A DNA stretch of 64,000 nt from positions 4,388,220 through 4,452,219 of the forward strand of contig OX442435.1 of assembly GCA_949361645.1 (NCBI GenBank). The letters are read 5' to 3'. Source of the stretch: Spongilla lacustris (Eukaryota; Porifera; Demospongiae; Spongillida; Spongillidae). Shown here piece after piece: positions 1-10,360 of this stretch (the first letter of the stretch is position 1; each line of letters starts with the position of its first letter). Below the pieces are notes generated by a model, which worked only from the letters and a program-made list of their open reading frames with translations, searched no databases and had not been told where the DNA came from. A program made the position numbers and the translations under genes.

Positions 1-760
1 TGAGGTTTGGGCTCTGAGCTTAACTTCAAAATTGCGCCAATACAAAGTTGGGCTTTGTATTGCCGGGCTCTAAGTTAATAGCTCGCGTGCGCGACCTATC
101 AGGCCACCGTATTTGTATGCTTTCTAAGAGTGGTGAAATCATGCATGTACTGGATGACATGCATCCCGAGGGGATTTCTAGCGCATGAAAGGTATTTCTC
201 CTGTAATTACAGGATTTACGTGGTTCACTTTGTTCTGAAATTGTCAGTGGTATAGGATACAGTTGTTCAGCGGCTGTGTAAGAATTCAGTCCAAGTTATT
301 AGATGGAATTGGAATGAATTGTACATTTACTACAAGTCGATCACCTCCCAGACTAGGTTGTCTCCCCTCGGACCGAGGTATGTCGTGCTATCGTTTAATA
401 GTCTCCCCTATAATATTTGTCAACCCGGACCTTCTGCGGATGGTCCCTCTAGTCTTCAAATTGCAGCTGCGGATGGATTACATCACCGCTACGCGGATAC
501 ATGTAGAGGGTCTGGAAGCGTTACGGGTCCGAATCCTGGCCAGTGGGCGTGTCATAATTAGATTCAGCCACGTACTTATCACGCGCAGCGGGTCACATTT
601 TCAGATCTCGTCCCCATTTCATTTTTACCTACCCTCATTATAGCATGGCATTGGAGTTTGGATTATCTTTTGTAATTGATCTGTTCTCAGTACAGGTGAA
701 TATCTGTGTTACGAGCTAGTGCAAGATCGCAAAATCTATCGTACTGTTAGTTGTATACTA
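1..760. other. no supported gene
   Basis: No recognisable gene or repeat boundary is visible. An open frame on the plus strand runs to a stop at 641-643, and its last part (from a possible acceptor 'attgcag' near 467) is open for about 58 codons, but it has no recognisable motif, partner exon or promoter. I do not call it. Confidence 0.5.
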
Positions 761-845
761 TTCAAAATAGGAGGTCAATAGCGTTTACCGTTTCGGCGTT
801 TGGATTCAAACGCGAGGCATTTTAGAAGGGCAATTTAAGTTTCCC
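761..845. mobile_element. fragment of the TGGGACAG foldback family (arm end)
   Basis: This stretch resembles the outer right arm of the foldback elements at 10766-11582 and 21066-21890: 'aaaataggaggtcaatagc' followed by 'attcaaacgcgaggcattt'. The terminal TGTCCCA end is missing, so it is an old truncated copy, strongly diverged from the others. Confidence 0.5.
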
Positions 846-1310
846 CTAAGGGGAGATAATTTAAAAAAAATTGTGGTGTGTAAATACTGTGCAGCATATA
901 GTTATCCTTAGATGGTCATTTTTTTTTTACTTTTGTATAGAATTTCAATCCATATTATTATGATGTAATTTTTCAGAGAACAATCCGCGTGCAGAATTCA
1001 AATCGAGAAATGCACGCACACACACATACATACACACATGCACACACATATACACGCATGCAGTTGCATTAGACGACTGAGAAATTCTGTCGAGCCAGTG
1101 GTTTATGGATATCACGTTGTTATGAGGTTTAAGACAAGGCCTTCGATAGGTTTTTCTTTAGTGGTTGCTGAAATATGGAAAGGCGGGGGAGATATAGTGG
1201 TGGTTTCTATTAATTGTATACTAGCCTTTTGCAATAAGGAATTACTTAGGTTAGGGTTAGGGTCAGTGCGCCCTCTCCTCTGACAAAGCTAGCAGTACAA
1301 ACTTTTTCAC
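846..1310. other. no supported gene; short CA-rich and TTAGGG-like tracts
   Basis: There is a short 'acacacacatacatacacac' tract near 1017-1040 and two adjacent TTAGGG units near 1249-1262. Two units are too few to mean a telomere. Otherwise nothing recognisable. Confidence 0.5.
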
Positions 1311-1545
1311 TTATATACATTGATTGCATGGGGCATTTTCGCGCCAGTGATTTGGGCAAATTGCCTCCCGTTTTGTGTATGGGGAGGCGGTGATCGTATC
1401 ACTGGCGCGAATCGCTTGGGAAAACGTGCATGTAGACTGTAGCTTGTCGAACTGCATGTATTTCCGTAACGGATGAATCAAAATCAACGAACAGGACAAA
1501 TCAATAGGTAAAGGTTTACATTGCGAATTTGACAACACGCGCGTA
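1311..1545. mobile_element. fragment of the TGGGACAG foldback family (central part)
   Basis: The central palindromic part of the family is present: 'gcgccagtgatttgggcaaa' and 'tcactggcgcgaatcgcttg' flank 'gtatggggaggcgg', followed by 'tccgtaacggatg' and 'aatcaacgaacaggacaaat'. These match the centre of the copies at 11.1, 21.5 and 22.8 kb. The outer arms are missing or very diverged. Confidence 0.65.
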
Positions 1546-1929
1546 CGCGGAGAAATGTGGAATTCTAACCCGTTGGATTAGTAATCTTTGCACTCGCGGT
1601 ATCCATGGAAAATAATTAGAACACTAAAATCGATTTCTACAGCGAGGGGACAAGTGTACGAAATTGTAAAGGAAAGTGTTGTACCGTTACAAAGACATAC
1701 TGTTTTGTTCAACGTGGAGTTAAGCATAAAAGCCAGAAGGGTGATTTTGCTGGACACTGTCCCATATATTATGATTATATATAGTTATAATTATTATTTA
1801 ATATGGCATCAGCTAAAGGTGGTATCATACAATACATGTTAAACACTAGTAAACTATGTATAACTATATGTATGAGTCAACCATCTAACTGAGTAGAGAG
1901 CGCACAAGGGAAAGGTTTAGTCTGCAGTA
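1546..1929. other. no supported gene
   Basis: AT-rich single-copy-looking sequence. I see no exon pair, promoter or repeat here. Confidence 0.4.
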
Positions 1930-2727
1930 AATGCTGTCCAGAGTGGTGGAAGTGGTGGAGTTAACCTGGACTGAAAGGCGGGAAGCACGTTTCTTGAATG
2001 TGGTAGAGGCAAGTTGGCCCCCAAGTGCTAGCATGTGTGGATGAGACAGAAAAAAGTCGGGCTCGGTCAGCCAGGGAGCTGCTTTGCAAGAGGGATTGAA
2101 ACTGTTTGTCTTCAAGATTCTGTGACAAAACATGTCGATTGGTGTGGATGGAGCATGTCAAAGGTTGATGAAAGAGCTTCATTGCATGGGAGAAGCAAGG
2201 GCATTATAAATATAGATGGCCTCGAGGAGGTATAATGGTGAATTGATATGGTCACGGAAGGAGGCACCAATAGAGCTGATGTATGCAGCAGACTGAGCAA
2301 TGGAAGAAAACAGATCGAAGGCCCAAACCGCCATGGGATAAGCTCAGCGTGCTTGCTTCCAGGCTGGGCAGTTAGGTGACAACTCAATAGCAGTGCACTC
2401 CATGAAGCAATTGCAAGCTCTGACATTATCATTAAAAGCGGACTGATTCAAATTTGGAGGTGTGGTACGTGCAATGTGCGTGAAGGCAGCACACTGGCGA
2501 AGGAGAGTTAGGGCAATCTGGGGATCCTCTAGTTTCTGCAGTTGTTGGTGCAAGATATTAGAAGCCCTGATGGCTGATGATGCGAAGTCTTCACAAAAGC
2601 TTTTATCTCCAATTGCCATTTGTTGAAAAATAGGGACTCACAAGCATTCTCAATTCCAGTGATGACAGGGTGAATAACAAGAGAAAATAGAAGGGAGCCA
2701 AGTGGATTACCTTGCTGCACACCTGAG
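1930..2727 (-). pseudogene. 5'-truncated, decayed non-LTR (LINE) reverse transcriptase fragment
   Basis: On the minus strand the first residues after 2727 read SGVQQGNPLGSLLFSLVIHP, which matches the conserved QQGDPLGPLLF block of non-LTR reverse transcriptases. The following part is decayed. Near 2515-2345 a second block reads LLRQCAAFTHIARTTPP and ends CPAWKQAR, which resembles the post-RT region of this LINE type. Further blocks follow in changing frames (SSIAQSAAYISSIGAS near 2310-2260, then LEDKQFQSLLQSSSLADRAR near 2120-2060). The YxDD catalytic block is absent, apparently deleted, and several stops and frameshifts are present. The 5' end breaks abruptly into AT-rich DNA at 2727, as usual for 5'-truncated LINE insertions. 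The motif comparison is from general knowledge of the family; the exact clade is not assigned. Confidence 0.8.
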
Positions 2728-3132
2728 GTATATAATTATATACATGTATAACTTTATTATATAATTATAATATTATATTGCACGACTTAATTAACGCGCT
2801 CAGTGTGGCGCAAGCAGTTAAAACGTTCAAAAGCTATAGTTTTTAACTCTCACAAAAATAAACTGAACGGCACCACGGAACCGCCCCCTCCCCCTTTCCC
2901 AATTCTGCCAATCGCAAGGGGAACACCCTAATAACAATTCTTACTTGCACTTCGGAAGAGCATGCACAACCTTCCCATGCATTAACATCAAGGTGCTAAG
3001 GTTTGTACATGTATAATACCTTTAGAAGTCGTATATTGTGGAATGCAACGCCTACATGCAATTACATGTTTGCTACGTGTAAGATTCCGGAAATTGAAAT
3101 TAATTATACACAATCCATGTATATTTGAAAGC
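2728..3132. other. upstream region of the 3191 gene, no repeat recognised
   Basis: AT-rich tract (2730-2790), then unique-looking sequence up to the TATA box at 3133. No exon is recognised. Confidence 0.4.
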
Positions 3133-3140
3133 TATATAAA
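3133..3140 (+). promoter_or_regulatory. TATA box of the secreted-protein gene
   Basis: TATATAAA lies 58 nt upstream of the ATG at 3191, so transcription would be expected near 3163-3170 with a leader of about 20-30 nt. Position and sequence are those of a canonical TATA box. Function is inferred. Confidence 0.6.
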
Positions 3141-3190
3141 TTCAACTGCTTTGCGCAACACTTCATATCTTCACAGCGTTAAGAACTATC

Positions 3191-3803
3191 ATGAATCTGC
3201 AGTTGGCTTGTCTCCTAATTGTGGTTGCCCAGGGCTCTGCTACTCTTACAGATATCCAGAATAACTTCCAGGCCCTAAATGCTTTAAGCGGAGCAGTAAG
3301 TTTCTAAAATGAACATATAACGTGTCCATGTACTATATCAAAACTTATATAGTACACAGTGAATGATTCTAACGCCGTTAAGTTCCAAACATTTTGTGGT
3401 ATTCTCCGACAAGTAAGGGGCGATCAGTGCAACGATACCAAACGCTTAAATGATATTAGAAATATCACATGCTCCTATCTCTCAGACTTGATGGTAAGCA
3501 TTCTAGACTCTAGTCGTACATGCATGTAGTTGTTTCCCTATATGGCATGTGTCCTTGGTCATGTTTTAACAGGGCATCAATACTAACTACACATGTGAGC
3601 AAGTAATTGACGTGATATGCGTCATAGAAGAAATAAGACTGCTGCAGATACCGATCAAGATATTTCAGATGTGGGCAATCACTTCGAATGAGCTTCCGAA
3701 TTCGTTCAAGCAAAGCAAAACATGCAACTGGATTAAAAACGTCTTCAAACTATCAGATGACAACACTCCCTTTATACTACTTCCACTTTCTCAATATTGT
3801 TAA
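3191..3803 (+). CDS. small secreted cysteine-rich protein, three exons, 158 aa
   Basis: Exons are 3191-3295, 3353-3493 and 3573-3803. The introns are 57 and 79 nt with GTAAGT/ATAG and GTAAGC/ACAG ends, and both are phase 0. The start is the first ATG after the TATA box. The protein begins MNLQLACLLIVVAQGSA, a typical signal peptide with likely cleavage around residue 16-18. The mature part has seven cysteines (50, 61, 75, 90, 98, 133 and the last residue 158) and four N-glycosylation sequons (N39, N62, N72, N87). No membrane segment follows the signal, so export is expected. A candidate poly(A) signal ATTAAA is at 3923. I do not recognise the family. Short length, helix-friendly composition, few cysteines, glycosylation and only phase-0 introns are also features of four-helix cytokine genes, but this is only an analogy. 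The intact frame, splice sites and TATA box make a real gene likely. Confidence 0.72.
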
Positions 3804-4077
3804 GATTCAAAACAGTCTGCATGCATTGCGCATGCAGTGTTCATATTTTCGTATTTCAGTTACGATTATTCCCATACATGTATACATGTATACCTCGAAA
3901 TATATTAAGCTGAGAAGTTTGCATTAAAGGGATTTTAGCTAGCTTATAGAATTTTAGGGACCCCATAAGCTAGGCATGACAATTATGGTAACAGCAGTGA
4001 GCAAATTAACTTCACTAATTCAAGTGATTAAACACGTGTCGTGTTGAAGTGTGAAATTGACGACGCTACGAAATACA

Positions 4078-4361
4078 ATGTTGCGTATCCATTCCTACTT
4101 ACCTGCATTAATTGTATCTGATCAAGCTAGGAAGGTTGTGAATGCAGCTGTTAATGATGGAGCTTATCATCCTCAGGTACATAAACGTGCTCTGTAAATT
4201 CCACACATGCTCAATCAAATATTGTTCAGGCAGTAAGGAACATAAAAGATGCACAAGAAGTCAGAAGACTGAAGTACTATGCCACAAGTAAAATGATATA
4301 TGAATGTCGCTTTATGTGTGTACACAATTGGATGCTTAATGGTACTGAAACATACCGGTAG
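4078..4361 (+). CDS. possible small two-exon gene, 76 aa as modelled
   Basis: Exon 4078-4176 (33 codons from ATG) ends CATCCTCAG before GTACAT. After a 53-nt intron the frame continues from 4230 (acceptor TTGTTCAG) for 43 residues to TAG at 4359-4361. The junction is phase 0, as in the gene 270 bp upstream. The second exon is rich in charged residues (IKDAQEVRRLKYY) and ends with CRFMCVHNW and an NGT sequon. The N-terminus MLRIHSYLPALIVSDQA is only weakly signal-like, and a further upstream exon may be missing. It could be a relic or a small relative of the 3191 gene by position and layout, but I see no convincing sequence similarity. Unknown function. Confidence 0.3.
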
Positions 4362-4630
4362 CGATTATAATAATGTGTGGACAGTGGAGAAATCTTGTGG
4401 AGAAAAGGTACAATCTTGTACAATTAATAGGAGCACTGGAAAGGGTTTGTACAAATTGAGAAACACTAAAAGGGAAGGCACTAAAGGCTAAGTTTAATGT
4501 TAAAAGAATGAAGGTACTCAGTGTCTTGCATGACTGCAATATTAATATTGTTGTAATGGTTTTAGGTTGTAGCTGAGAAAAGATTGCTGCTGAAATTTTA
4601 AGTGCAATGGCAAGGGTGGGAGGATCCATA
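4362..4630. other. no supported gene up to the retrotransposon target site
   Basis: On the minus strand a frame of about 100 codons is open across 4336-4638, with no motif. The last four bases (CATA, 4627-4630) are the left copy of the LTR element's target duplication. Confidence 0.4.
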
Positions 4631-4750
4631 TGTGACAAAGACCAGCTTTAATCACCAGACTGATATTACGTACACTTACATTAGTAAATATATGCACAAT
4701 GAATACTACTACGCTTGTGCGTGCATGATGTAATAACTACGTACGCTACA
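4631..4750 (-). repeat. 3' LTR of the Ty3/gypsy element
   Basis: 120 bp, starting TGTGACAAAG and ending GTACGCTACA in plus-strand writing. It matches the other LTR except for the absence of a 5-bp piece (CTCAG) near base 28 and some changes near the 3' part. Since the element is on the minus strand this is the downstream LTR. Confidence 0.9.
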
Positions 4751-4773
4751 TTACTCCCCCTCCCTCCTCCTTT
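4751..4773 (-). other. polypurine tract
   Basis: On the minus strand this reads as an A/G-rich run (core GGAGGAGGGAGGGGGAG) directly before the downstream LTR, the position where plus-strand DNA synthesis is primed in LTR retroelements. Confidence 0.75.
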
Positions 4774-4786
4774 GAATGGTTCGACA

Positions 4787-5123
4787 TTACACATCATAAA
4801 TATTCTGTCCCAGCTTATCGGGCTTTCTGCGGCTTCGTGTTGATCTTCTTGGTTGTCCTTCTTCTGCAACAATCGGCTCAGCTGTTTCTTCATTATCTAA
4901 AACAATTTCTTCTCCCGGTGCAGCCTGTTGTTGCTCGACCTCCCCGTCCTCTTCGACTACTACTTCCTGGGGCTCAACAGGAACCTCCTCATGGTCCACT
5001 GGATCGTTTCGACGCTGATCAGGTCGTTCCCCAGGAACAATTTCAATTTCAACGTCATCTTCCTGCTCGCCATTACTCGAACGCTGAGGGGGCGGTACTT
5101 CTTGTTCTTCATCCCTCTTTGAC
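4787..5123 (-). pseudogene. integrase C-terminal acidic tail of the Ty3/gypsy element, cut off by an insertion
   Basis: An open frame runs from 5123 to a stop at 4787. It is rich in Glu, Pro and Gln and ends with PRRSTRSRRKPDKLGQNI, the basic RRSTR-type end common in gypsy-type integrase polyproteins. Its frame joins the integrase frame at 5972 through the shared 7-bp GTCAAAG (minus strand), so the two parts were continuous before the insertion at 5124-5965. Confidence 0.8.
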
Positions 5124-5965
5124 CATAGATATTAAAGTAAGGGGATCGGAAACGGATCAATGAATCTAATTAGTCACGTACAGTCCTTGTTACGCCTACA
5201 ATTAAAAATTCATATCGTACGCAGCAGCTGTTTTATGTCAGGATCACAGGTTCACGTCTTTGCGAATGGTATATGGATAAGCAAAGCCTGGTACCCAAAG
5301 CCTTTGTTTTCCAGTCATACTTTCTTCTACACACTCGTAATGTCTTATACCCATTGCTTAAAAAATAATCAAAAATCGATAAATGCTTCTCTCCTTAGCT
5401 TCGTTACCTCTCCTAAGGCGATACGGTTAATGGGAAAATGACAGCCAATAGGCACGTAGCACACTGTGCACATCTATAATATGCAACGTTTAGCGCGCCA
5501 GCACATTTAGAATCGTAGAAAAAGGTACAGTGCCAAAGTAACTCCATTTGCGCTCCTTACGTACTAGAATGGAGGTTGCGAACAAAGGAACAGTCCTCCG
5601 TACACAAAATTAAGGAAAGGCATACAGATATGACCTACCAACGACGTAGTAGTAACAGAGTCGCGCTGGGATGAACTGGTCAAAAATAAAAGGTACAGTC
5701 CGTAACCGAGTCGCGTAAGGTACTAGAAAATCGCGTTCATGCAGCAAGCAAACAATAAGAGCAAGGAGCCGTGCCAGTTAAAGAATGGCTTACAGACACG
5801 TAGGAAGATGTAATATGACGTTTTAGGATGAAAACAAATCCCACAGTAGCAGCAGATTTCAAGTCTTCATTGGTTTAAGGGTAATAATAACCGTGTCAAG
5901 GAGTGTACGTGTACAATCATGCGCTCACGTGATGCGTTTCCAATCCCCTTACTTAAATATCTATG
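5124..5965. mobile_element. 842-bp non-autonomous TIR element inserted in the integrase gene
   Basis: The ends are inverted repeats of about 30 bp: CATAGATATTAAAGTAAGGG on the left, and on the minus strand from 5965 CATAGATATTTAAGTAAGGG. The 7-bp CTTTGAC is duplicated on both sides (5117-5123, 5966-5972). No transposase is encoded; the inside has only short open frames. A second element with the same ends, nearly the same length and a different 7-bp duplication is at 48824-49671. The superfamily is not assigned. Confidence 0.88.
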
Positions 5966-5966
5966 C

Positions 5967-7375
5967 TTTGACGAATGTACGTAGGGTTTCAGCCTATCGA
6001 AGTGTACGACACATTTCTTTCTGGGATGAAATCTGTGTTGGATTTTAAAGAGTACTTTCCCTAGCACATCTATCACCTTATACGGGCCCTGCCAGTAGCG
6101 ATGAAGCTTCGCCGACTTCCCTTTGGGCACAGCTGGACAATGGAGCCACACGTGATCACCAATTGCATATAGTGATCCATTTGTCGTTCTGTCATATAGA
6201 GCCTTCTGACGTCGCTGTTGTAGCTGCAGACGGTCGCGAACAAGCTGATAAGCCTGCTCCATGCGAAACCGCATGTCCTGAGCGTACTTGTTCACCTGCA
6301 TAGGGGAAGAAGGAAGACGAAACATTACATCAGCAGGAAGACGCCCTTCTCGTCCAAACATCAAATAGAATGGCGTGCAGCCAATAGATTCCTGCACACT
6401 AGTCCGGTATGCCATCATCACCATTGGAATATGTAAGTCCCAGTCACGTTCATTCTCTGAAGCAGCCATGCTAAGGAGGTTCAACAAAGTATGGTTGAAT
6501 CTCTCGACCAAACCGTCTGATTGAGGGTGGTAAGGGGTAGTTCTTGTTTTGACCACTCCCAGTAGCTGGCACACTTTCTTTAGCAAAGCAGATTCGAAAT
6601 TTCTTCCTTGATCGGTGTGAAGAACGTCTGGCACACCAAACTGGCACACAAAACGCGACACAAATAGTTCAGCCACAGTCCCAGCTTCCATATTAGGCAT
6701 GGCGTACGCTTCAACCCTTTTCGTAAAGTAGTCCCCCACAACCAATACATACTTGTTACCTCTGTCGGTTAGTGGCAGGGGGCCCAATATGTCCATGGCA
6801 ACTCGTTGTAGTGGACACCCGGTAAGGTCGCTCTGTAACGGGGCTCGTCGTTTTGTTGATGGAGATTTTCTAGACGCACACATCTCGCAACCCTTGCACC
6901 AGTCTTCTATGTCCTTGCGTTGGCCTGGCCAGTAGAACCTAGATCGAATCTTTTCCAGTGTCTTTGTCATGCCAAGATGGCTACCACTTGGTGAGTCATG
7001 ACATTCCTGTAAAATGGTTTTTACCAAAGCTTTCGGTAGCACAAACTGCAGATGCTTATTTAGCCCCTTTCCAGGAACGTCTTCTCATCGCCTGTAGAGA
7101 ACTCCATCCTGAAGCATAAGGTGGCTACTCTGTGTCCACAAGGAACTGCCATAACTGGGAAATTTGGTGGGAACATTTCCATTTACAATCCATGCGGTAA
7201 CTTGCGTTAAATCTGGATCTGACTGCTGCTCCCGCTTTTGATCGAAGAATGGTAGAACAGGTACCCAACTACTCATCGCCTGAAATGCCTCCGTAACACT
7301 GTTTGTGACGTCATTGCTTTCTTCTTTCTTCATCTCTGAAGGGGCCGCTGTTTCCTCGGAATCTTGACAGCACAT
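5967..7375 (-). pseudogene. integrase region of the Ty3/gypsy pol (connection, HHCC, catalytic core, GPY/F)
   Basis: The connection part is open from 7375 to a TGA at 7087-7085, which replaces a codon just after VLYRR. The integrase then stays open from 7084 to beyond 5973. Visible features are the HHCC zinc domain (HDSPSGSHLG, then CKGCEMC), the three catalytic acidic residues (in AMDILGPLP, HTDQGRNFES and DGLVERFNHT) and a C-terminal WQGPYKVIDVLGK segment of GPY/F type followed by VHFDRLKPY. The last roughly 30 codons of the open frame (below 5966) are encoded by the inserted element. Apart from the stop and the insertion this is the best-preserved part of the element. Confidence 0.9.
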
Positions 7376-8815
7376 TGCTTGCAGGGCAGTCTTGACAGTG
7401 AATCTGCGTTGCTGTGTTTCAGCCCAGGCCGATGTTGAATGCTGAAGTCATATTCTGCAAGCCACCGAGCAATCTGGCCCTGAGGATCTTTGAAATTCTG
7501 CAGCCAGCGGAGAGAATTATGGTCAGTTCGAATAATAAACCGCCGCCCCCAAAGGTACGGACGAAAACATTTCACTGCCCACACCAAAGCCAACATTTCC
7601 CGTCTAGTAGCACAGTATTGCTTTTCAGCTTTCGACAAAACCCTGCTAGCATATGCAATGACTTGCTCGTGTCCTTCATGTGCCAGGACGGCACCGATAC
7701 CCTCCTGGCTGGCATCAGTATCCACGACAAATGTTTGGTCAAACTGTGGAAAGGACAAAATGGGTGGCAGTAACAACTTTCCCCTTAAACTGGAAAACGC
7801 TGCTTTGCACTGTTCTGTCCATTGTAAAGATTTCGTCTTCTCCGTCAATGCATGCAGGGGAGCTGCTATCTCGGCAAAGGTCTGGATGAACTTTCTGTAA
7901 TAAGAGGCAAATCCAAGAAACTGGCGCAACGTTTCGTGATTGTTGGGCACTGGCCAATTTTTAACACAACTAGTTTTCGCAGGATCAATCTCAATGCCTT
8001 TCTCAGACACCACGTACCCCAAATATTGAACACTTTTGCGAAATAGTTGGCACTTACTAGGTTTTAGTTTCAAGCCAGCTTCGTTTAACCTCCTGAGCAC
8101 ATCTGCCAGGCAAGTAAAGTGTTCCTCCACTGTCTGGCTAAAGACAATGATATCGTCCTGGTAAACCAAGCAGGTACTCCAGCTTAAACCAGCTAATACC
8201 AAGCCCATCAACCTTTGAAAGGTGCTGGGTGCATTGGTCAACCCAAAGGGCATTACACGGAACTGGTGGAGACCAAAAGGGGTAACGAACGTGGTCTTCT
8301 CTTTGTCAGAAGGATCCATCTCCACCTGCCAGTATCCGCTGGCCAAGTCAATTATAGAGAACCATTTTGCTCCTGCAAGGGTATCTAATGCATCGTCGAT
8401 TCTGGGTATGGGGTGTACATTTTTTTTTGGTTACATCATTGAAACGATGATAATCGACGCAGAACCTGAATGAACCGTCTTTCTTCTTAGCCAGAACTAT
8501 GGGCGATGACCATGATCCATCAGCTGGTTCAATGATTCCTTGCTCTAACATTCCCTGGATCATTTTCTGGACCATGTCTCGCTGATGGAAAGGCAGCCTG
8601 CGAGCCTGTTGATGAATGGGCAAAGCATCCCCAGTATTAATCTTATGACGTAGTACCCGTGTCCGTCCCAGGTCCCCATCCCCAACGGAAATTACATCAG
8701 CAAACTCTCGCAACAGACTCCTGAATTTAGTGTGTTCTTCTACGGTTAGGCCCTGCACTTTACTAGCCATGTCATCAATTGTCTTACGAATAAGTTCCTC
8801 TTGGTTTCTTATCAA
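7330..8815 (-). pseudogene. reverse transcriptase and RNase H of the Ty3/gypsy pol, frameshifted
   Basis: The N-terminal RT part is open from 8815 and includes IIEPADGSWSSPIVLAKKKD and FRFCVDYHRFND. The frame breaks at a run of nine T (8420-8428, A on the coding strand), and RT continues in another frame down to 7330. The catalytic YxDD is YQDD (in LVYQDDIIVFS). RNase H follows, with VVDTDASQEG, RREMLALVWAV and the TDHNSL histidine region, so its catalytic Asp and Glu residues are present. Near 7375-7330 the frame shifts again into the integrase connection. Two frameshifts make this non-functional. Confidence 0.9.
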
Positions 8816-8917
8816 ATGATGGTTCTACCAGCCTCACCGTATCCGCTTCCTGCAAAAATGACAGCTTACCAATCTTTTCCTGGCTGTAAAGGGTCACTGG
8901 AACAGGTGTTGGATTTA

Positions 8918-9628
8918 TCAACTGTATTGTCGTTTTCCCCCATAAGTAGGAGATACAGAGTGAGCAACCATAACACCACCATGGTCTTCAGCAAAGTCCG
9001 TTTTAGGTTCAAACAGACCAACATGACCCGGAAAGTCTTCATCTGACGCCAGGTCTACAGGAAGCTGTACTTGATGATAAGCAGGAATAACAACTGTTTC
9101 CTTAACAAGAACATGATAAGTGCAAGCACAGTCTCCAGACAACAATGGTACAGGTGTCACATGTCCTGCTATTGTTAGCGTTCTATGACCCAAGCCAATA
9201 ACACAATTGTGTCTCTCCAAAAAGTCTGTTCCCAACAGACATTCTTGTGTCATTTCTTTTACTACCAGAACACTGTGCACACCAACATGCTCTCCCACCT
9301 TTAACAAAACGTCACCTTGTCCACTCAGAACAAGACTTTCACCATTCACTGCCATCACTGGATACTTAGCTGGACTGAGCTGTTTCTGTCCCCTCACCGC
9401 AGCTTTCCAGACATTCTCGTGAAGAAGGGTCACTGATGACCCTGTGTCAACTAACATGTGGGTGGGGTAGCCTTCTACAGCACCCTTTAGGGTAAGCGTA
9501 CACGCAACCGCCGAGGTATGCCTCGCTGACCTGTCCCCTTTAACGTTATCCGCGTTACCTGCTCGAAGCTGTGGGCAATTTCGACGCACATGACCTGGTT
9601 TCCTGCAGTGCCAGCAATTCACCCTTCT
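8918..9628 (-). pseudogene. zinc knuckle and aspartic protease of the Ty3/gypsy element
   Basis: The frame opens after a TAG and reads through CWHCRKPGHVRRNC, a CX2CX4HX4C nucleocapsid knuckle, and then MLVDTGSSVTLL, the retropepsin active site DTG. About 234 codons are open to the stop at 8918. It lies in the -1 frame relative to gag, and the crossing point must fall within a few codons (9619-9630). This could be a programmed shift or an indel; no canonical slippery heptamer is visible. Beyond 8920 the sequence continues in a third frame for about 35 codons before the RT frame starts near 8815, so at least one frameshift is damage. Confidence 0.88.
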
Positions 9629-10341
9629 CTAGTAATTTGCATTGTCTGGTGTTCCTGTTTGAGCAGGCTGTCTAACCGCTGCGTCAATGATGTTACCTGC
9701 GCAGATAATTCCTGGTAGCTGCTGTTTCCACTTGCCGTTGCAGCGTTAATGCCCCTTGTAGTATCTTCTGAAGGAATTCCCACCTGTTTCGCTGTCTGCA
9801 GCATGCGCTGAGCTGACTCTATCGACTCCAATTGACACGCAAGCGTGACAGCACCGTCAAATGTGTTGGACCTCTCCTGCATAAGTTTCAACTGGATGGA
9901 CGAAGATACAACACCATTAATAAACTGGTTACGAGCCATTTCGAGTCTTTCGTTTGCTTTCCATGAAGGGAATGCTTTATCAGCTAACATACGTAACCTT
10001 CCAGCAAACTTGGTCTAGGATTCTGTACTCTTTTGCTGCGCTGCATGCAGCCGACGTTGCCACTCCAATTCTACGCCAGCTGGTGAGAACTGTCTCTGAA
10101 GGCACATCTTCACTGCTGTGTACTCAACTTTGTCAGCGCAAAGCAAACCCATCTGACTTACGATTCGAAACGCATCGTCTTTCAGCAGTGAGACGAGTTC
10201 CTGGCCTTTCTTTTCATCGGGTATCTCCGCTTCTTTCATGTACAGCTCTACTCTCTGAATCCACAGGGTGAAGTCTGTTCCAGCGACGAATCTTGCCGGC
10301 GGCCTCACGCTGAAGCGAGGAGTCTTCTTTTCATCACCCAT
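9619..10341 (-). pseudogene. gag (capsid) of the Ty3/gypsy element, with an internal stop
   Basis: The likely start is the ATG at 10341, 20 nt after the LTR. The frame runs as MGDEKKTPRFSVRPPARF... with the helical FVAGTDFTLWIQRVELYM region typical of gypsy-type capsids, to a TAG at 10017-10015. The same frame then reopens and continues to a TGA at 9621-9619. The single internal stop sits in an otherwise continuous capsid frame, so it is a nonsense mutation. Gag would continue into the zinc knuckle in the -1 frame. Confidence 0.82.
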
Positions 10342-10359
10342 ATCCCGCTTCTGACACCA
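10342..10359 (-). other. primer binding site, probably tRNA-Leu
   Basis: On the minus strand this reads TGGTGTCAGAAGCGGGAT, one base after the upstream LTR. It is complementary to a tRNA 3' end finishing CTGACACCA, which looks like tRNA-Leu. The tRNA identity is an inference from the acceptor sequence. Confidence 0.75.
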
Positions 10360-10360
10360 A

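Noticed and set aside
1249..1262. Telomere-like TTAGGGTTAGGG
   Set aside because: Only two units in internal sequence; no array or subtelomeric context.
6753..6935. Plus-strand frames across the Ty3/gypsy element (also 7414-7900, 8801-9046, 9207-9422, 9954-10271)
   Set aside because: Antisense shadows of the minus-strand pol and gag frames.
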